From Candidatus Villigracilis propinquus (GTDB lineage Bacteria > Chloroflexota > Anaerolineae > Anaerolineales > Villigracilaceae), in contig JADKDM010000012.1 of NCBI GenBank assembly GCA_016714565.1, forward strand, positions 1 to 64,000: a DNA stretch of 64,000 nucleotides, in the 5' to 3' direction. A program made the position numbers and the translations under genes. Under the pieces are notes generated by a model. The model did not search any database and had not been told where the DNA came from. It saw nothing but the letters and a program-made list of their open reading frames with translations. Of the stretch, positions 55,033 to 63,013 are shown one piece after another; within the stretch, counting starts at the first letter, position 1; each line of letters starts with the position of its first letter.

Positions 55033-56244
55033 TTACTTCACCCGCAAGAACCGCCGCTTGCCGACCTGCAAAACACCCGAGTGCGGAAAAACTGCATCGC
55101 CGCGTTCCAGCACTTCCCCATCCAGGCGCACGCCCTTTTGGTCGATCAAAGCGCGGGCTTTGCTTTTGCTCTCAGCAAGTTTTGCCGCCAAAATAACATC
55201 CACTACCGTCTGTCCATCTTGCAACTCAAACTCTGGCATCTCGTCAGGGATTTCCTTCTGCTGGAAGGTCTTGATGAAATTCTCCTGCGCAGCAACAGCT
55301 TCCTCGTCACTGTAGAAGATGCTGACAATTTCGCTTGCCATCTTCATCTTCGCATCCCGTGGATGGAACGCGCCGGAAGCCACATCCTTCTCGATCTTCT
55401 CAATATCCTGCGGACTCCAGCGAGTGACAAGGCGCATGTACGTGCCCATCGCAGAATCAGGCACAGACATCAACTTTCCGAACATATCATTCGCGCCGGT
55501 GTTGATCGGCACAATATTGCCCGTAGACTTGGACATTCTCTGCCCGCCATCGGTGCCAGGCAAAATACCAGTCACAATGCCAACCAGCGGCCTTTGCCCC
55601 TGCGATTCCTGCAATTTGCGACCAGCCACAATGATATTGAACAACTGGTCAGAGCCACCGACCTGTACATCGGTTTCCATCGCAACGGCATCATAGCCCT
55701 GCATCAAAGCATAGAATGTTTCATGCAGGTAGATAGGTTCACCCTTATCCAAACGTTTCGCGAAATTCTCACGCGCCAAAAACTGCTGCACGGTGAAGTT
55801 CTGTCCAAGACGGATCAAATCCACCAGCGTAAGTTTGGAAAGCCACTCGCCGTTGTAGCGGATACTTGTCTTTTCACGATCCAATACACGGAAGGCTTGT
55901 TCAGCGTAGGTAACTGCATTTTCGGCCACCTTCTCCTGAGTTAAGACAGGACGCGCCTTATTCTTATCCGAAGGATCGCCCACCAACGCGGTGTAGCTGC
56001 CGATGAGAAAGGTCACATCGTGTCCCAAATCCTGAAACTGACGTAACTTGCGCATGGAAATAGTATGCCCCAAATGCAGGTCGGTAGATGTGGGGTCATA
56101 TCCACAATAGACACGCAAAGGCCGCCCTGCCTTTTCAGCAACAAGCAGGCGTTCGCGAAGTTCATTGGTCATGGCTTTCTTTAGTTCTTCATCGCCATAT
56201 TCCGTGCCTTGCATTAATAATTCAACTTGTTCTTCGATGTTCAT
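55033..56244 (-). CDS. tyrS: Tyrosyl-tRNA synthetase, 403 aa
   Basis: Class I synthetase charging tRNA-Tyr. HIGH-type motif HLGHT at 57-61, KMSKS-type RMSKS near residue 240, tyrosine-pocket YALMQGYDAVAM and GGSDQLFNI, and a C-terminal S4 domain (VDVILAAKLAESKSKARALI ... GVLQVGKRRFLRVK). It is the TyrZ-like form by length and motifs. AGGAG precedes the ATG. A 170-base leader carries a Tyr-rich peptide ORF and terminator, described separately. Confidence 0.97.
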   Translation of the reverse strand: MNIEEQVELLMQGTEYGDEELKKAMTNELRERLLVAEKAGRPLRVYCGYDPTSTDLHLGHTISMRKLRQFQDLGHDVTFLIGSYTALVGDPSDKNKARPVLTQEKVAENAVTYAEQAFRVLDREKTSIRYNGEWLSKLTLVDLIRLGQNFTVQQFLARENFAKRLDKGEPIYLHETFYALMQGYDAVAMETDVQVGGSDQLFNIIVAGRKLQESQGQRPLVGIVTGILPGTDGGQRMSKSTGNIVPINTGANDMFGKLMSVPDSAMGTYMRLVTRWSPQDIEKIEKDVASGAFHPRDAKMKMASEIVSIFYSDEEAVAAQENFIKTFQQKEIPDEMPEFELQDGQTVVDVILAAKLAESKSKARALIDQKGVRLDGEVLERGDAVFPHSGVLQVGKRRFLRVK

Positions 56245-56271
56245 AACATTCTCCTAACCGTTTCTTTGCTC

Positions 56272-56294
56272 GTTTTGGGGCTTAGCCCCAAAAC
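56272..56294. repeat. Palindrome near the tyrS start
   Basis: Arms GTTTTGGGGC and GCCCCAAAAC enclose TTA. It lies between the attenuator terminator and the tyrS ribosome binding site. It has no T-tract and may be a REP-like element or part of the leader fold. Confidence 0.5.
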
Positions 56295-56312
56295 AGCGTT
56301 TATACAAACAAA

Positions 56313-56340
56313 AACGCGCCCGCGATAGTTAGGGCGCGTT
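56313..56340 (-). terminator. Attenuator terminator in the tyrS leader
   Basis: Minus-strand arms AACGCGCCC (56332-56340) and GGGCGCGTT (56313-56321), perfect over 9 bp with a 10-base loop, followed by TTTGTTTG. It lies 23 bases after the leader-peptide stop and 68 bases before tyrS. Its loop and the first three bases of its 3' arm can instead pair with 56349-56359. Confidence 0.85.
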
Positions 56341-56362
56341 GAAAGCACACTACCGCAGGAAA

Positions 56363-56410
56363 TTAAGGGGCAGTGTAATAATAATAGCGGGTGAAAAACT
56401 TGCCAGACAT
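56363..56410 (-). CDS. Tyr-rich leader peptide of tyrS, 15 aa
   Basis: The ORF encodes MSGKFFTRYYYYTAP, with four consecutive Tyr codons (TAT TAT TAT TAC, 56375-56386) and a TAA stop. It starts 6 bases after the -10 element, so the AUG may be the first codon of a leaderless transcript. Ribosome stalling at the Tyr codons when charged tRNA-Tyr is short would cover 56369-56376 and release the antiterminator. Codon run, position and downstream pairings all agree with an attenuation leader. No translation evidence exists. Confidence 0.8.
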   Translation of the reverse strand: MSGKFFTRYYYYTAP

Positions 56411-56416
56411 ACCGCC

Positions 56417-56445
56417 ATTATACAACAGGTTTTTTATTGCGACAA
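56417..56445 (-). promoter_or_regulatory. Promoter of the tyrS leader
   Basis: On the minus strand TTGTCG (56440-56445) and TATAAT (56417-56422) are spaced by exactly 17 bases. It overlaps the last codons of the upstream lipoprotein gene. Transcription would start at or next to the A of the leader-peptide ATG. Confidence 0.8.
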
Positions 56446-57108
56446 ATTGAACGAAAAAGTCCACGGACCTTTCACGGTGTAGAACTCATCGCTGTACACA
56501 ATTTGTTCGGCTTGTTCCTGCGTCATGTCAGGCGGGATGCTAAGGATCTGCATGGTCAACACGCCATTTACATCCACGCAATCCAGCGAGATGCCGATGC
56601 CGCGCTCCATCATGGACTGTTGAATCTTGGGCATATACACCGAGCAATATTCGCCTTCGCGCGGGGTTGTAGCGATGGCATCAATTACGATCGTTGCATT
56701 GGTCAGATCGGCATCGGGCGGCACAACGAAGGTCAACGTGTCGCAGCGCATACCGGCCTGCCCATTCGCGGGCTCCTGCAAACTGACCAGTGTCGTTCCA
56801 TATTCCTGCAAGATCGTTCCTCCGTAATTCAGGCTCGCAAACGAAATACCCCAATCCGATGTATCAGGCAGCGTAAAGCAAACATCTGCGTTCACATTTT
56901 TCCCTTCCACCGAAGCCCGCTCCATGCGTACATCAAAACCGCTCGCGGTTTGGTTCGGCGCCGCCACCTGCACCTGCGCTGTCGGGTATGAAGCAGTATC
57001 AATATACGGTGTGGCTGTTGCAAGAAACTGCGGCAGCACCACAGCAGATTCCTGCGCAGGCGCACAGGCAGTCATAAAAACCAGTAACAGGATGATGAAT
57101 TTCTTCAT
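56434..57108 (-). CDS. Predicted lipoprotein, 224 aa
   Basis: Begins MKKFIILLLVFMTACAPAQ: a short hydrophobic signal ending in a lipobox-like FMTAC. The mature part is beta-rich with four cysteines after the lipidated one, a repeated FTLPD-type strand, and a PPDADLTNATIVIDAI segment resembling an immunoglobulin-like or DUF4179-type fold. I do not recognise a named family. The start at 57108 is chosen because of the signal; the longer frame adds a repeat-derived segment. The tyrS promoter overlaps its stop. Confidence 0.75.
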   Translation of the reverse strand: MKKFIILLLVFMTACAPAQESAVVLPQFLATATPYIDTASYPTAQVQVAAPNQTASGFDVRMERASVEGKNVNADVCFTLPDTSDWGISFASLNYGGTILQEYGTTLVSLQEPANGQAGMRCDTLTFVVPPDADLTNATIVIDAIATTPREGEYCSVYMPKIQQSMMERGIGISLDCVDVNGVLTMQILSIPPDMTQEQAEQIVYSDEFYTVKGPWTFSFNLSQ

Positions 57109-57132
57109 TTGATATTTTCTCCTTAAATAAAA

Positions 57133-57192
57133 GTGCGTCGCACCAGATTTTTCTGATTGATCAGAACATCCCACCCGTCTGGTGCGACGCAC
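57133..57192. repeat. Inverted repeat, GTGCGTCGCACC family
   Basis: GTGCGTCGCACCAGA (57133-57147) and TCTGGTGCGACGCAC (57178-57192) are perfect 15-base arms around a 30-base core. Each arm is itself palindromic (GTGCGTCGCAC). It fills the gap between the lipoprotein and epimerase genes and looks like a MITE or REP-type element. Confidence 0.7.
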
Positions 57193-57206
57193 CCTACACT
57201 TTGACA

Positions 57207-58100
57207 TTATCCTACCAAATCAACCAGCGCCTCACGCGGACCCGGAAACTGGTACCTGTACCCGGACTCGGTCAGCCGTTTGGGCTGGGCAAACCTACCC
57301 TCCAGAATCAAGACGCTCATTTCCCCTAAAAGGGTCCGCAGCAAAAAGGCTGGGGTTGGAAACCAATACGGGCGATGGATAACATTTGCAAGAATACGGT
57401 TGAATTCTGCATTGGATGTGGGCGTGGGCGCAATAAGGTTATACGCACCGCGAGCATTTTCGCTCGCGATCAAATGCCGCACTCCCCCAACCCAGTCGTT
57501 GACATGGATCCACGGCATGGCTTGTTTACCCGAGCCAAGCGGCCCGCCAGCAAACAAACGGATGGGCAGCGCCATCAGCCCCAGCAATCCATCCCCCTTG
57601 CCCAACACCACCGCCGTGCGAATGACCACGCGATGCACACCCAACTCTTCCACGGATTTCGTCGCATCTTCCCATTTGACGGTGAGCTGCGCGAGGAAGT
57701 CATCCCCCGGCGGCGTGGATTCGTCAGCGAGGTTACCGCTTAGGCCATAATGATTAATGCCCGAGGCTTGGACGAAAATGCCCGGGCGATGAGTCGCCTG
57801 TTGGATGGACTGAGCAAGCAAAAGTCCGGGAATGATGCGCGAGTCATGGAAGGCTTGCTTGGTTGCGGCAGTCCACGGCCAGGAGGAGAGAGACTTCCCG
57901 GCGAGGTGAATCATCATATCCATTTCATTGACGAGTTGCCCCCATCCATTGGTGGTCTTCGCATCCCATTGAACCGCTTGTGCGCCTTCGATTGTTTGTG
58001 TGCCGCGGGTGAGGATAAAAACCTGATGCCCATCTGTGAGCAGGGATTTTGTCAGCGCTTGCCCGAGGAAACCCGAACCGCCTGCGATCATAACTCTCAT
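57207..58100 (-). CDS. TIGR01777-family epimerase (YfcH-like), 297 aa
   Basis: An extended short-chain dehydrogenase with the nucleotide-binding MRVMIAGGSGFLGQAL at the start, HLAGKSLSSWPWT, FVQASGINHYG and the terminal RFAQPKRLTESGYRYQFPG. The start is MRVMIAG at 58100. The Tyr-Lys pair is not clear, as in much of this family, so enzymatic activity is uncertain. Possibly co-transcribed with the lipoprotein. Confidence 0.85.
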   Translation of the reverse strand: MRVMIAGGSGFLGQALTKSLLTDGHQVFILTRGTQTIEGAQAVQWDAKTTNGWGQLVNEMDMMIHLAGKSLSSWPWTAATKQAFHDSRIIPGLLLAQSIQQATHRPGIFVQASGINHYGLSGNLADESTPPGDDFLAQLTVKWEDATKSVEELGVHRVVIRTAVVLGKGDGLLGLMALPIRLFAGGPLGSGKQAMPWIHVNDWVGGVRHLIASENARGAYNLIAPTPTSNAEFNRILANVIHRPYWFPTPAFLLRTLLGEMSVLILEGRFAQPKRLTESGYRYQFPGPREALVDLVG

Positions 58101-58140
58101 TTCAAATGCTCCTATTCTCGCTCTACTTCTTGGCACATGC

Positions 58141-58164
58141 CAAGCCGCCGTCCTCGGCGGCTTG
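58141..58164. repeat. Palindrome upstream of the HNH gene
   Basis: Arms CAAGCCGCCG and CGGCGGCTTG enclose TCCT, between the divergent epimerase and HNH genes. Confidence 0.5.
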
Positions 58165-58263
58165 ATCAATATCATTTCAAATGTCCCTGTAATGTTTTTC
58201 CGATTGGCTCTTCTACGAATCTATTTAAGTGGATGTATAATCACGCAGAATTGCCGAGCAAAA

Positions 58264-58767
58264 ATGCAGGAACCCGTATTGGTACTCAATGCAAATTTTG
58301 AGCCGATCCACGTATGCTCAACACGGCGGGCTGTTGGACTGATCCTTGCTGGCAAAGCTGGAATGATCGCAAATGGCCGCGGACATATTCGAACAATTTC
58401 GCAGCTAATTCCGCGTCCATCTGTCATTCGGCTGGAAAGCCAGGTTCATCGTCCGCGGCCGCGCGTGAAGTTAACGCGCCGCGAAATATTCCGCCGCGAC
58501 AATTATACCTGTCAGTACTGCGGCAGGCGCGAAGGGGCGTTGACCATTGACCACGTCATTCCGCGTCACATGGGTGGGCAGCACAGTTGGACCAACCTTG
58601 TAGCAGCATGCCCGGCCTGCAACCACCGCAAAGGCGGCCGCAAAGTGGACGAGGCTCATATGCATCTTATGCACCTCCCCGTCGAGCCACCTGCCAGCGC
58701 AACCTATATTTTTGGAAAACACATTTCTGAAAATGGCGAGTGGGAGCCGTATATTTCGGGTTGGTAA
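58264..58767 (+). CDS. HNH endonuclease family protein, 167 aa
   Basis: Begins MQEPVLVLNANFEPIHVC, as in the standalone HNH proteins of Cyanobacteria and Chloroflexi. The HNH module follows: CQYCGRREGALTIDHVIPRH with two Cys and the catalytic His, then NLVAACPACNHRKGGR with the second Cys pair. The start at 58264 is chosen because the longer frame runs through the palindromic spacer. TATAAT at 58236-58241 may be its -10. Role unknown; many copies per genome are common in this group. Confidence 0.85.
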   Translation: MQEPVLVLNANFEPIHVCSTRRAVGLILAGKAGMIANGRGHIRTISQLIPRPSVIRLESQVHRPRPRVKLTRREIFRRDNYTCQYCGRREGALTIDHVIPRHMGGQHSWTNLVAACPACNHRKGGRKVDEAHMHLMHLPVEPPASATYIFGKHISENGEWEPYISGW

Positions 58768-58816
58768 ACACCCCGTCATTGTGACGGATAATCTATTCCC
58801 TCTTCGTTTTACTTCT

Positions 58817-58850
58817 ATTCCCTCTCTTACTGTAGGAGAGGGAATTTTAT
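58817..58850. terminator. Terminator between HNH and MBL genes
   Basis: Stem ATTCCCTCTC / GAGAGGGAAT with loop TTACTGTAG, followed by TTTATTTG on the plus strand. It lies 50 bases past the HNH stop and touches the stop of the converging MBL gene. Confidence 0.75.
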
Positions 58851-59608
58851 TTGTCAAAATCAAGGGTCATGAAATCTTTGGCGAGCGCGATCTCACCGTG
58901 GAAGGTGGTCTGCGCTTCGGCGACAAGATCGCCTTTTGCGAATTTCCCCGTTGGATAATGGATCAAATACAGTTTGCCCACTTCTGCCTGTTTGGCGATC
59001 TCCCCCGCCTGTGTTGCGGACGAATGCCCCGCTGACGCGCCTGTCGCTTCGTGGATGAGCACATCCGCCCCTTCGCTCAGGCGGACGACTTCCTCGCAAG
59101 GCGCCGTGTCACATGAATAGGCCATCACCTTCTGGCTTTGAACGAACTCGATCCGCAAGCCGATGTTGGGGATCATGTGATGGACTGGCGAGGCGTGGAT
59201 TCTGAAATCGGAACATTCCAACACCAAAGCCATTTCTCTTGAAGGGATGCGGTGAAAGATAACGGGGAAAAAGTCGGGCCATTCAGACCAGTTGTAGAAA
59301 CCCATCAAGCCTTCCACACGGTCTAACGTGTAATGCAGACCGTAGATATTGAGAGGCTTCTGCCTGCCCATCAGCCACATATCCATCAACAAAAGCGGGA
59401 CACCTGAGGCGTGGTCTGGATGAAAATGCGTGACGATAATGTCCGTGAGATTGTTGAAGTCCAGGCCCGCCTGTTCCAAACGCAAAATCGGGTTACTGAC
59501 CGAGTCGATCAGCAACATGCGGTCGCTCCCCACAATGACCATGTGTGTGTTCTCGCTCTCTAGTGTAGGGATGGCATTGGAGGAACCGAGAATAATTACT
59601 TTGGACAT
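58847..59608 (-). CDS. RNase Z-like MBL-fold hydrolase, 253 aa
   Basis: A metallo-beta-lactamase protein of the ElaC/RNase Z type: GSSNAIPTLESENTHMVI, metal site THFHPDHASG, VHHMIPNIGLRI, SCDTAPCEEVV and the HEATGASAGHSSATQAGEIA segment typical of the family. The exosite arm of true tRNase Z is not seen, so it may act on another phosphodiester. It stands alone between two terminators. Confidence 0.85.
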   Translation of the reverse strand: MSKVIILGSSNAIPTLESENTHMVIVGSDRMLLIDSVSNPILRLEQAGLDFNNLTDIIVTHFHPDHASGVPLLLMDMWLMGRQKPLNIYGLHYTLDRVEGLMGFYNWSEWPDFFPVIFHRIPSREMALVLECSDFRIHASPVHHMIPNIGLRIEFVQSQKVMAYSCDTAPCEEVVRLSEGADVLIHEATGASAGHSSATQAGEIAKQAEVGKLYLIHYPTGKFAKGDLVAEAQTTFHGEIALAKDFMTLDFDK

Positions 59609-59660
59609 AAGGCTATCTTAACCTAATTTTCCGCCGTTGAGTCTCTCAATTGAATAATAA

Positions 59661-59692
59661 AAAAATCCTGCGGGTTTTACTCCGCAGGATTT
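59661..59692 (-). terminator. Terminator of the ABC transporter unit
   Basis: Minus-strand arms AAATCCTGCGG and CCGCAGGATTT followed by TTTTATT, 6 bases past the permease stop. Confidence 0.9.
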
Positions 59693-59697
59693 AAATT

Positions 59698-61131
59698 TCA
59701 ACTCCCCAACACCTTCAACAGCAAACCCGGCGTAATGTATGCCTCGATCAACGCGGCAACTGCCAGCAGCGGAATGACCAGGCCAATAAATATCTTCGCC
59801 CAATCCGCCATCAATTCAAGGATAACCTCACCCATCGACTTCCCCGTCTGCGGGGTGACGAGAGCCGCGCCGATGTACAGAACCACAGCGCTGCCGATCA
59901 TTAAGGCGGGAATCTCAAAAATGCCATGCGGGGCAACTCCCGCAAGGAAAATGGGCACAGGTTGAAGCCCAAGCAATTCCAGCAGCGCGAATATCCCGCC
60001 GATCAGCCCGATATTAACCATATAAAGCAAAACACCAAGCACACTGAAAGACACCAGCCCTACCAGAAAAATCATCGCCACGGCGCGGGTATTATTCAAA
60101 AACAGGAAGGGCGCGCTGATACTATCCCTTATCTCGGATAGGTCCGGGAGGTTACCCATCTGCGTCTTCAGCTTTGCCAGATTTTCCGGCGAAGCCTTGG
60201 CAATTACTTCCGACATGTTCGTATTGATCCAGTCATACCCCATCCAAATGCTAACGCCCGCGATCAAGATCATAAACGCCATAGCGGGCAATATTCGCCG
60301 AAACGAAGAACCCAACACATTTCGATACCAACTTCCAAAAGAGTTTGCACCGCCGCGGAAATTTGACCAAAACGTCTTCCACATCCAACGCAGATTAATA
60401 ACGTCGATCTCACGTCCCAGCAAATACTCGCGCTCAAAGTGCGCAAGCCCCACACGGATCAACAGCAGCGAAATGATTGTCACGCCAGCAACCGCCAGCC
60501 ACAGCACCTGCTCGTTCCCCCAGAACAACATCACCGCTTCACCCTGCATCAAAATCGCAACAGGGATCACAATGAACGAAGCTAGCAAATTGGCCGCCTT
60601 CACCGAAGTGGACTGCACCGAGATCACGATCGCCGCGCTCACCATCAAAAAGGCATGAGCCGTAGTCAGAAAAAACAATTGGATCATCACCGCTGTGGGC
60701 GGAAAGCTCAAATCCTGCTGCGATGCCAGAATAAGATACAAACCAACAGACACATAACTCGCCATCAACGGCGTCGCCACGCCCACCAGCAGTTTCCCAA
60801 AATACAACTGCCAGTCATCCAACGGCGCGCTCAACATCGGCTCGATCGTCCCGCGCTCCTTCTCGCCCACAAAAGATTCCAGCGCAACGATCAGCGAAAC
60901 CGTGATCGGAAAAAATCCAATGATCATGATCGAGAATGGCACAAGCCTGTCGAGGATCAGGTCCGCATTGTATTGATTCAAAAAGTCCACGGTCTGTTTT
61001 GCAAACTCATTCATCAAAAACGGAAAGCACAAAGTCAGGATCAGCATCGGCATCAGCACACGCCAATCCCGGAACTGGTCGCGCAACTCACGCCCCGCCA
61101 CCAGCCAGACGAGTTTCATTTTATTGGACAT
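59698..61131 (-). CDS. ABC-2 type transporter permease, 477 aa
   Basis: Membrane subunit of an exporter. The N-terminal helix follows AGRELRDQFRDWRVL, then a large external segment, then LNQYNADLILDRLVPFSI...GTIEPMLSAPLDDW, the coupling region typical of ABC-2/NatB-type permeases. At least eight hydrophobic helices are seen. The ATG overlaps the end of the ATPase gene by 11 bases. Related pairs export sodium, drugs or lipids; the substrate is not known. Confidence 0.85.
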   Translation of the reverse strand: MSNKMKLVWLVAGRELRDQFRDWRVLMPMLILTLCFPFLMNEFAKQTVDFLNQYNADLILDRLVPFSIMIIGFFPITVSLIVALESFVGEKERGTIEPMLSAPLDDWQLYFGKLLVGVATPLMASYVSVGLYLILASQQDLSFPPTAVMIQLFFLTTAHAFLMVSAAIVISVQSTSVKAANLLASFIVIPVAILMQGEAVMLFWGNEQVLWLAVAGVTIISLLLIRVGLAHFEREYLLGREIDVINLRWMWKTFWSNFRGGANSFGSWYRNVLGSSFRRILPAMAFMILIAGVSIWMGYDWINTNMSEVIAKASPENLAKLKTQMGNLPDLSEIRDSISAPFLFLNNTRAVAMIFLVGLVSFSVLGVLLYMVNIGLIGGIFALLELLGLQPVPIFLAGVAPHGIFEIPALMIGSAVVLYIGAALVTPQTGKSMGEVILELMADWAKIFIGLVIPLLAVAALIEAYITPGLLLKVLGS

Positions 61132-62056
61132 GTTCCAACCCTCTCGCTTCTGTCATCACTGTTAGATAGACCTGTTCCAGCGTCCGCGCCTCTTCTTGAA
61201 ACGCCATGACGGATGCGGACCTGGCTGACAGCATCTTCAAAATTTGCGGATTCATCTCCTCAGGCCGCCTCACACGGACCTTCAAACTGGTCGGCGTTTG
61301 CGAGAGCATTTCCACACCCTCGGGCATTTGCGAGCCGTCCCCGCTCCATGCTTCGCTGAACTTGACTTCATACTCCGGCGCCCCCAACACCTGACTCTTC
61401 AACTCTTCCAATGTGCCTTGCAGCAAAATACGTCCACGATAGATGATGGCGATCTTGTCTGCCAGCGCTTCCACTTCCGTGAGATTGTGCGAGCAGATGA
61501 CAATGGTGCGGCTTGTGGATTTCAAGCGCGCGATCTCATCCCTCACCAGCCGCGCAGACTCAGGGTCCATGGCGGAGGTGGGTTCATCCAACAGCAGCAC
61601 GCCCGGGTCGTGGATCATGGCGCGCGCCAACGCCAGTTTCTGGCGCATCCCCTTCGAGTATTCACCGATGCGGCGGCGGGCGGCTTCTGCCAGCCCGAAA
61701 TATTCCAGCAAATTATCGCTGCGTGTTTTCCGCGCGGAGGGAGACAAGCTATACACCTGCCCGAAGTAATCCAAGTATTCGATGGCGGTCATACGCATAT
61801 ATAAGCCGTGCTGTTCCGTCAACACTCCCACCGAAGCGCGGACGTCGTGTCCGTTCTTGACCACGTCATAGCCTGCCACACGCGCCCATCCACGGGACGG
61901 CTGCAAAAGCGCAGTCAACATGCGGACGGTGGTTGTCTTGCCAGCGCCATTCTGCCCCAACAACGCCAATATCTGTCCCTGCTGCACGGATAAATTCACT
62001 CCATCCACAGCCATAAAGTCATGGAACTGCTTGCTTAGATCATTGGTTTCGATCAT
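61121..62056 (-). CDS. ABC transporter ATP-binding protein, 311 aa
   Basis: Walker A LGQNGAGKTTTVRML, Q-loop GVLTEQHGLY, signature EYSKGMRQKLALARAM (a variant LSGGQ), Walker B VLLLDEPTSAMDPES and switch His in VICSHNLTEVEAL. A C-terminal extension (AYVKFSEAW...) is DUF4162-like. Start at 62056 (MIETNDLSKQF) is chosen because GAGGAA lies just upstream; the longer frame runs into a palindrome. With the permease it forms one exporter. Confidence 0.9.
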   Translation of the reverse strand: MIETNDLSKQFHDFMAVDGVNLSVQQGQILALLGQNGAGKTTTVRMLTALLQPSRGWARVAGYDVVKNGHDVRASVGVLTEQHGLYMRMTAIEYLDYFGQVYSLSPSARKTRSDNLLEYFGLAEAARRRIGEYSKGMRQKLALARAMIHDPGVLLLDEPTSAMDPESARLVRDEIARLKSTSRTIVICSHNLTEVEALADKIAIIYRGRILLQGTLEELKSQVLGAPEYEVKFSEAWSGDGSQMPEGVEMLSQTPTSLKVRVRRPEEMNPQILKMLSARSASVMAFQEEARTLEQVYLTVMTEARGLEHVQ

Positions 62057-62079
62057 AGGGTTCCTCTTCGAGTGTCTCA

Positions 62080-62105
62080 GTACAGCGACATGAATGTCGC
62101 TGTAC
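62080..62105. repeat. Palindrome upstream of the ABC genes
   Basis: Arms GTACAGCGACAT and ATGTCGCTGTAC are separated by two bases. A dispersed-repeat type element between lgt and the ABC unit. Confidence 0.6.
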
Positions 62106-62221
62106 AAATCCTTTTCCATAAAAAGGAGAACTTTATTAGGTGAAACAAGAAATTAGAAGTTGGTCAATCCTATTTTATTACCCGCCATGCCTTCCCCTTC
62201 TTCACAAAGACCTTACAATAC

Positions 62222-63013
62222 CTATGCAATCCGACGCCGCCAGAGCAGGCCGATCACTGCACAGGCAAAAAGCGCCGCAAAAAATATCTGATTCACATTC
62301 CACCCATTGACCAGCGCCACATCAAGGCGCAGGAATTCGAGCGAAAAGCGGATCGCCGAATACACCGCGAGATAAGTCAGAAAAAGGTCGCCCATTCTTA
62401 ATCGGTCTGCAAATCTGCGAGCAAGCCACAGCAGCAGGAACAGGTTCACAAAACTCAGCGCGGATTCATACGCAAATAGCGGATGATAAAAATGAACATT
62501 CTCATACCCGCTCAAACGGCTGGCGGGGTCAATGAAGATTCCCCAAAACATGTCCGTGGGCAGGCCGTACAATTCCTGATTGAAATAATTCCCGATGCGC
62601 CCGATGGCTTGCGCAAGAGCAAGGCCGGGAGCGAGCAGGTCCGCCAACAGCCAGAAAGGGATTTCGTTTTTGCGGGAGAAAAAATAGAGAACGAGCAGCC
62701 CGCCGAGGATGGCGCCGGGGATTCCATAGCCCCCGATCCACAGGGAGAAGGCGTCCAATGCGTGGGTGAGATAATGACTGGTGGTCAGACCAAGCTCAAC
62801 GGAGGAAAGAGGCGGGGTGAAGATATGCCAGAGGCGGGCGCCAATCATCCCTCCAATTATCAAAGGCAAAAAAAGGTAGTAGATCAGTTCGGGGTCATGC
62901 CCGCGGCGTTTTGTCCGGTAGGCGGTCAGCAGCGCCCCTGCTGCAATGCCGAGTACAAGCAGAAAGCCATTCCAACGCATGAGCAAGGGACCGATATGAA
63001 AACCTTCGTTCAT
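62222..63013 (-). CDS. lgt: Prolipoprotein diacylglyceryl transferase, 263 aa
   Basis: Transfers a diacylglyceryl group to the lipobox Cys of prolipoproteins. Seven membrane helices with the Lgt signature GRIGNYFNQELYG, an upstream GGYGIPGAILGGLL and a C-terminal SAIRFSLEFLRLD. Its start overlaps the stop of the phosphotransferase gene (TAATG). The lipoprotein at 56.4-57.1 kb would be a substrate. Confidence 0.95.
   Translation of the reverse strand: MNEGFHIGPLLMRWNGFLLVLGIAAGALLTAYRTKRRGHDPELIYYLFLPLIIGGMIGARLWHIFTPPLSSVELGLTTSHYLTHALDAFSLWIGGYGIPGAILGGLLVLYFFSRKNEIPFWLLADLLAPGLALAQAIGRIGNYFNQELYGLPTDMFWGIFIDPASRLSGYENVHFYHPLFAYESALSFVNLFLLLWLARRFADRLRMGDLFLTYLAVYSAIRFSLEFLRLDVALVNGWNVNQIFFAALFACAVIGLLWRRRIA

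Noticed and set aside
56245..56433. T-box riboswitch upstream of tyrS
   Set aside because: No UGGNACC-type T-box core was found; the leader instead has a Tyr-codon peptide and competing stems.
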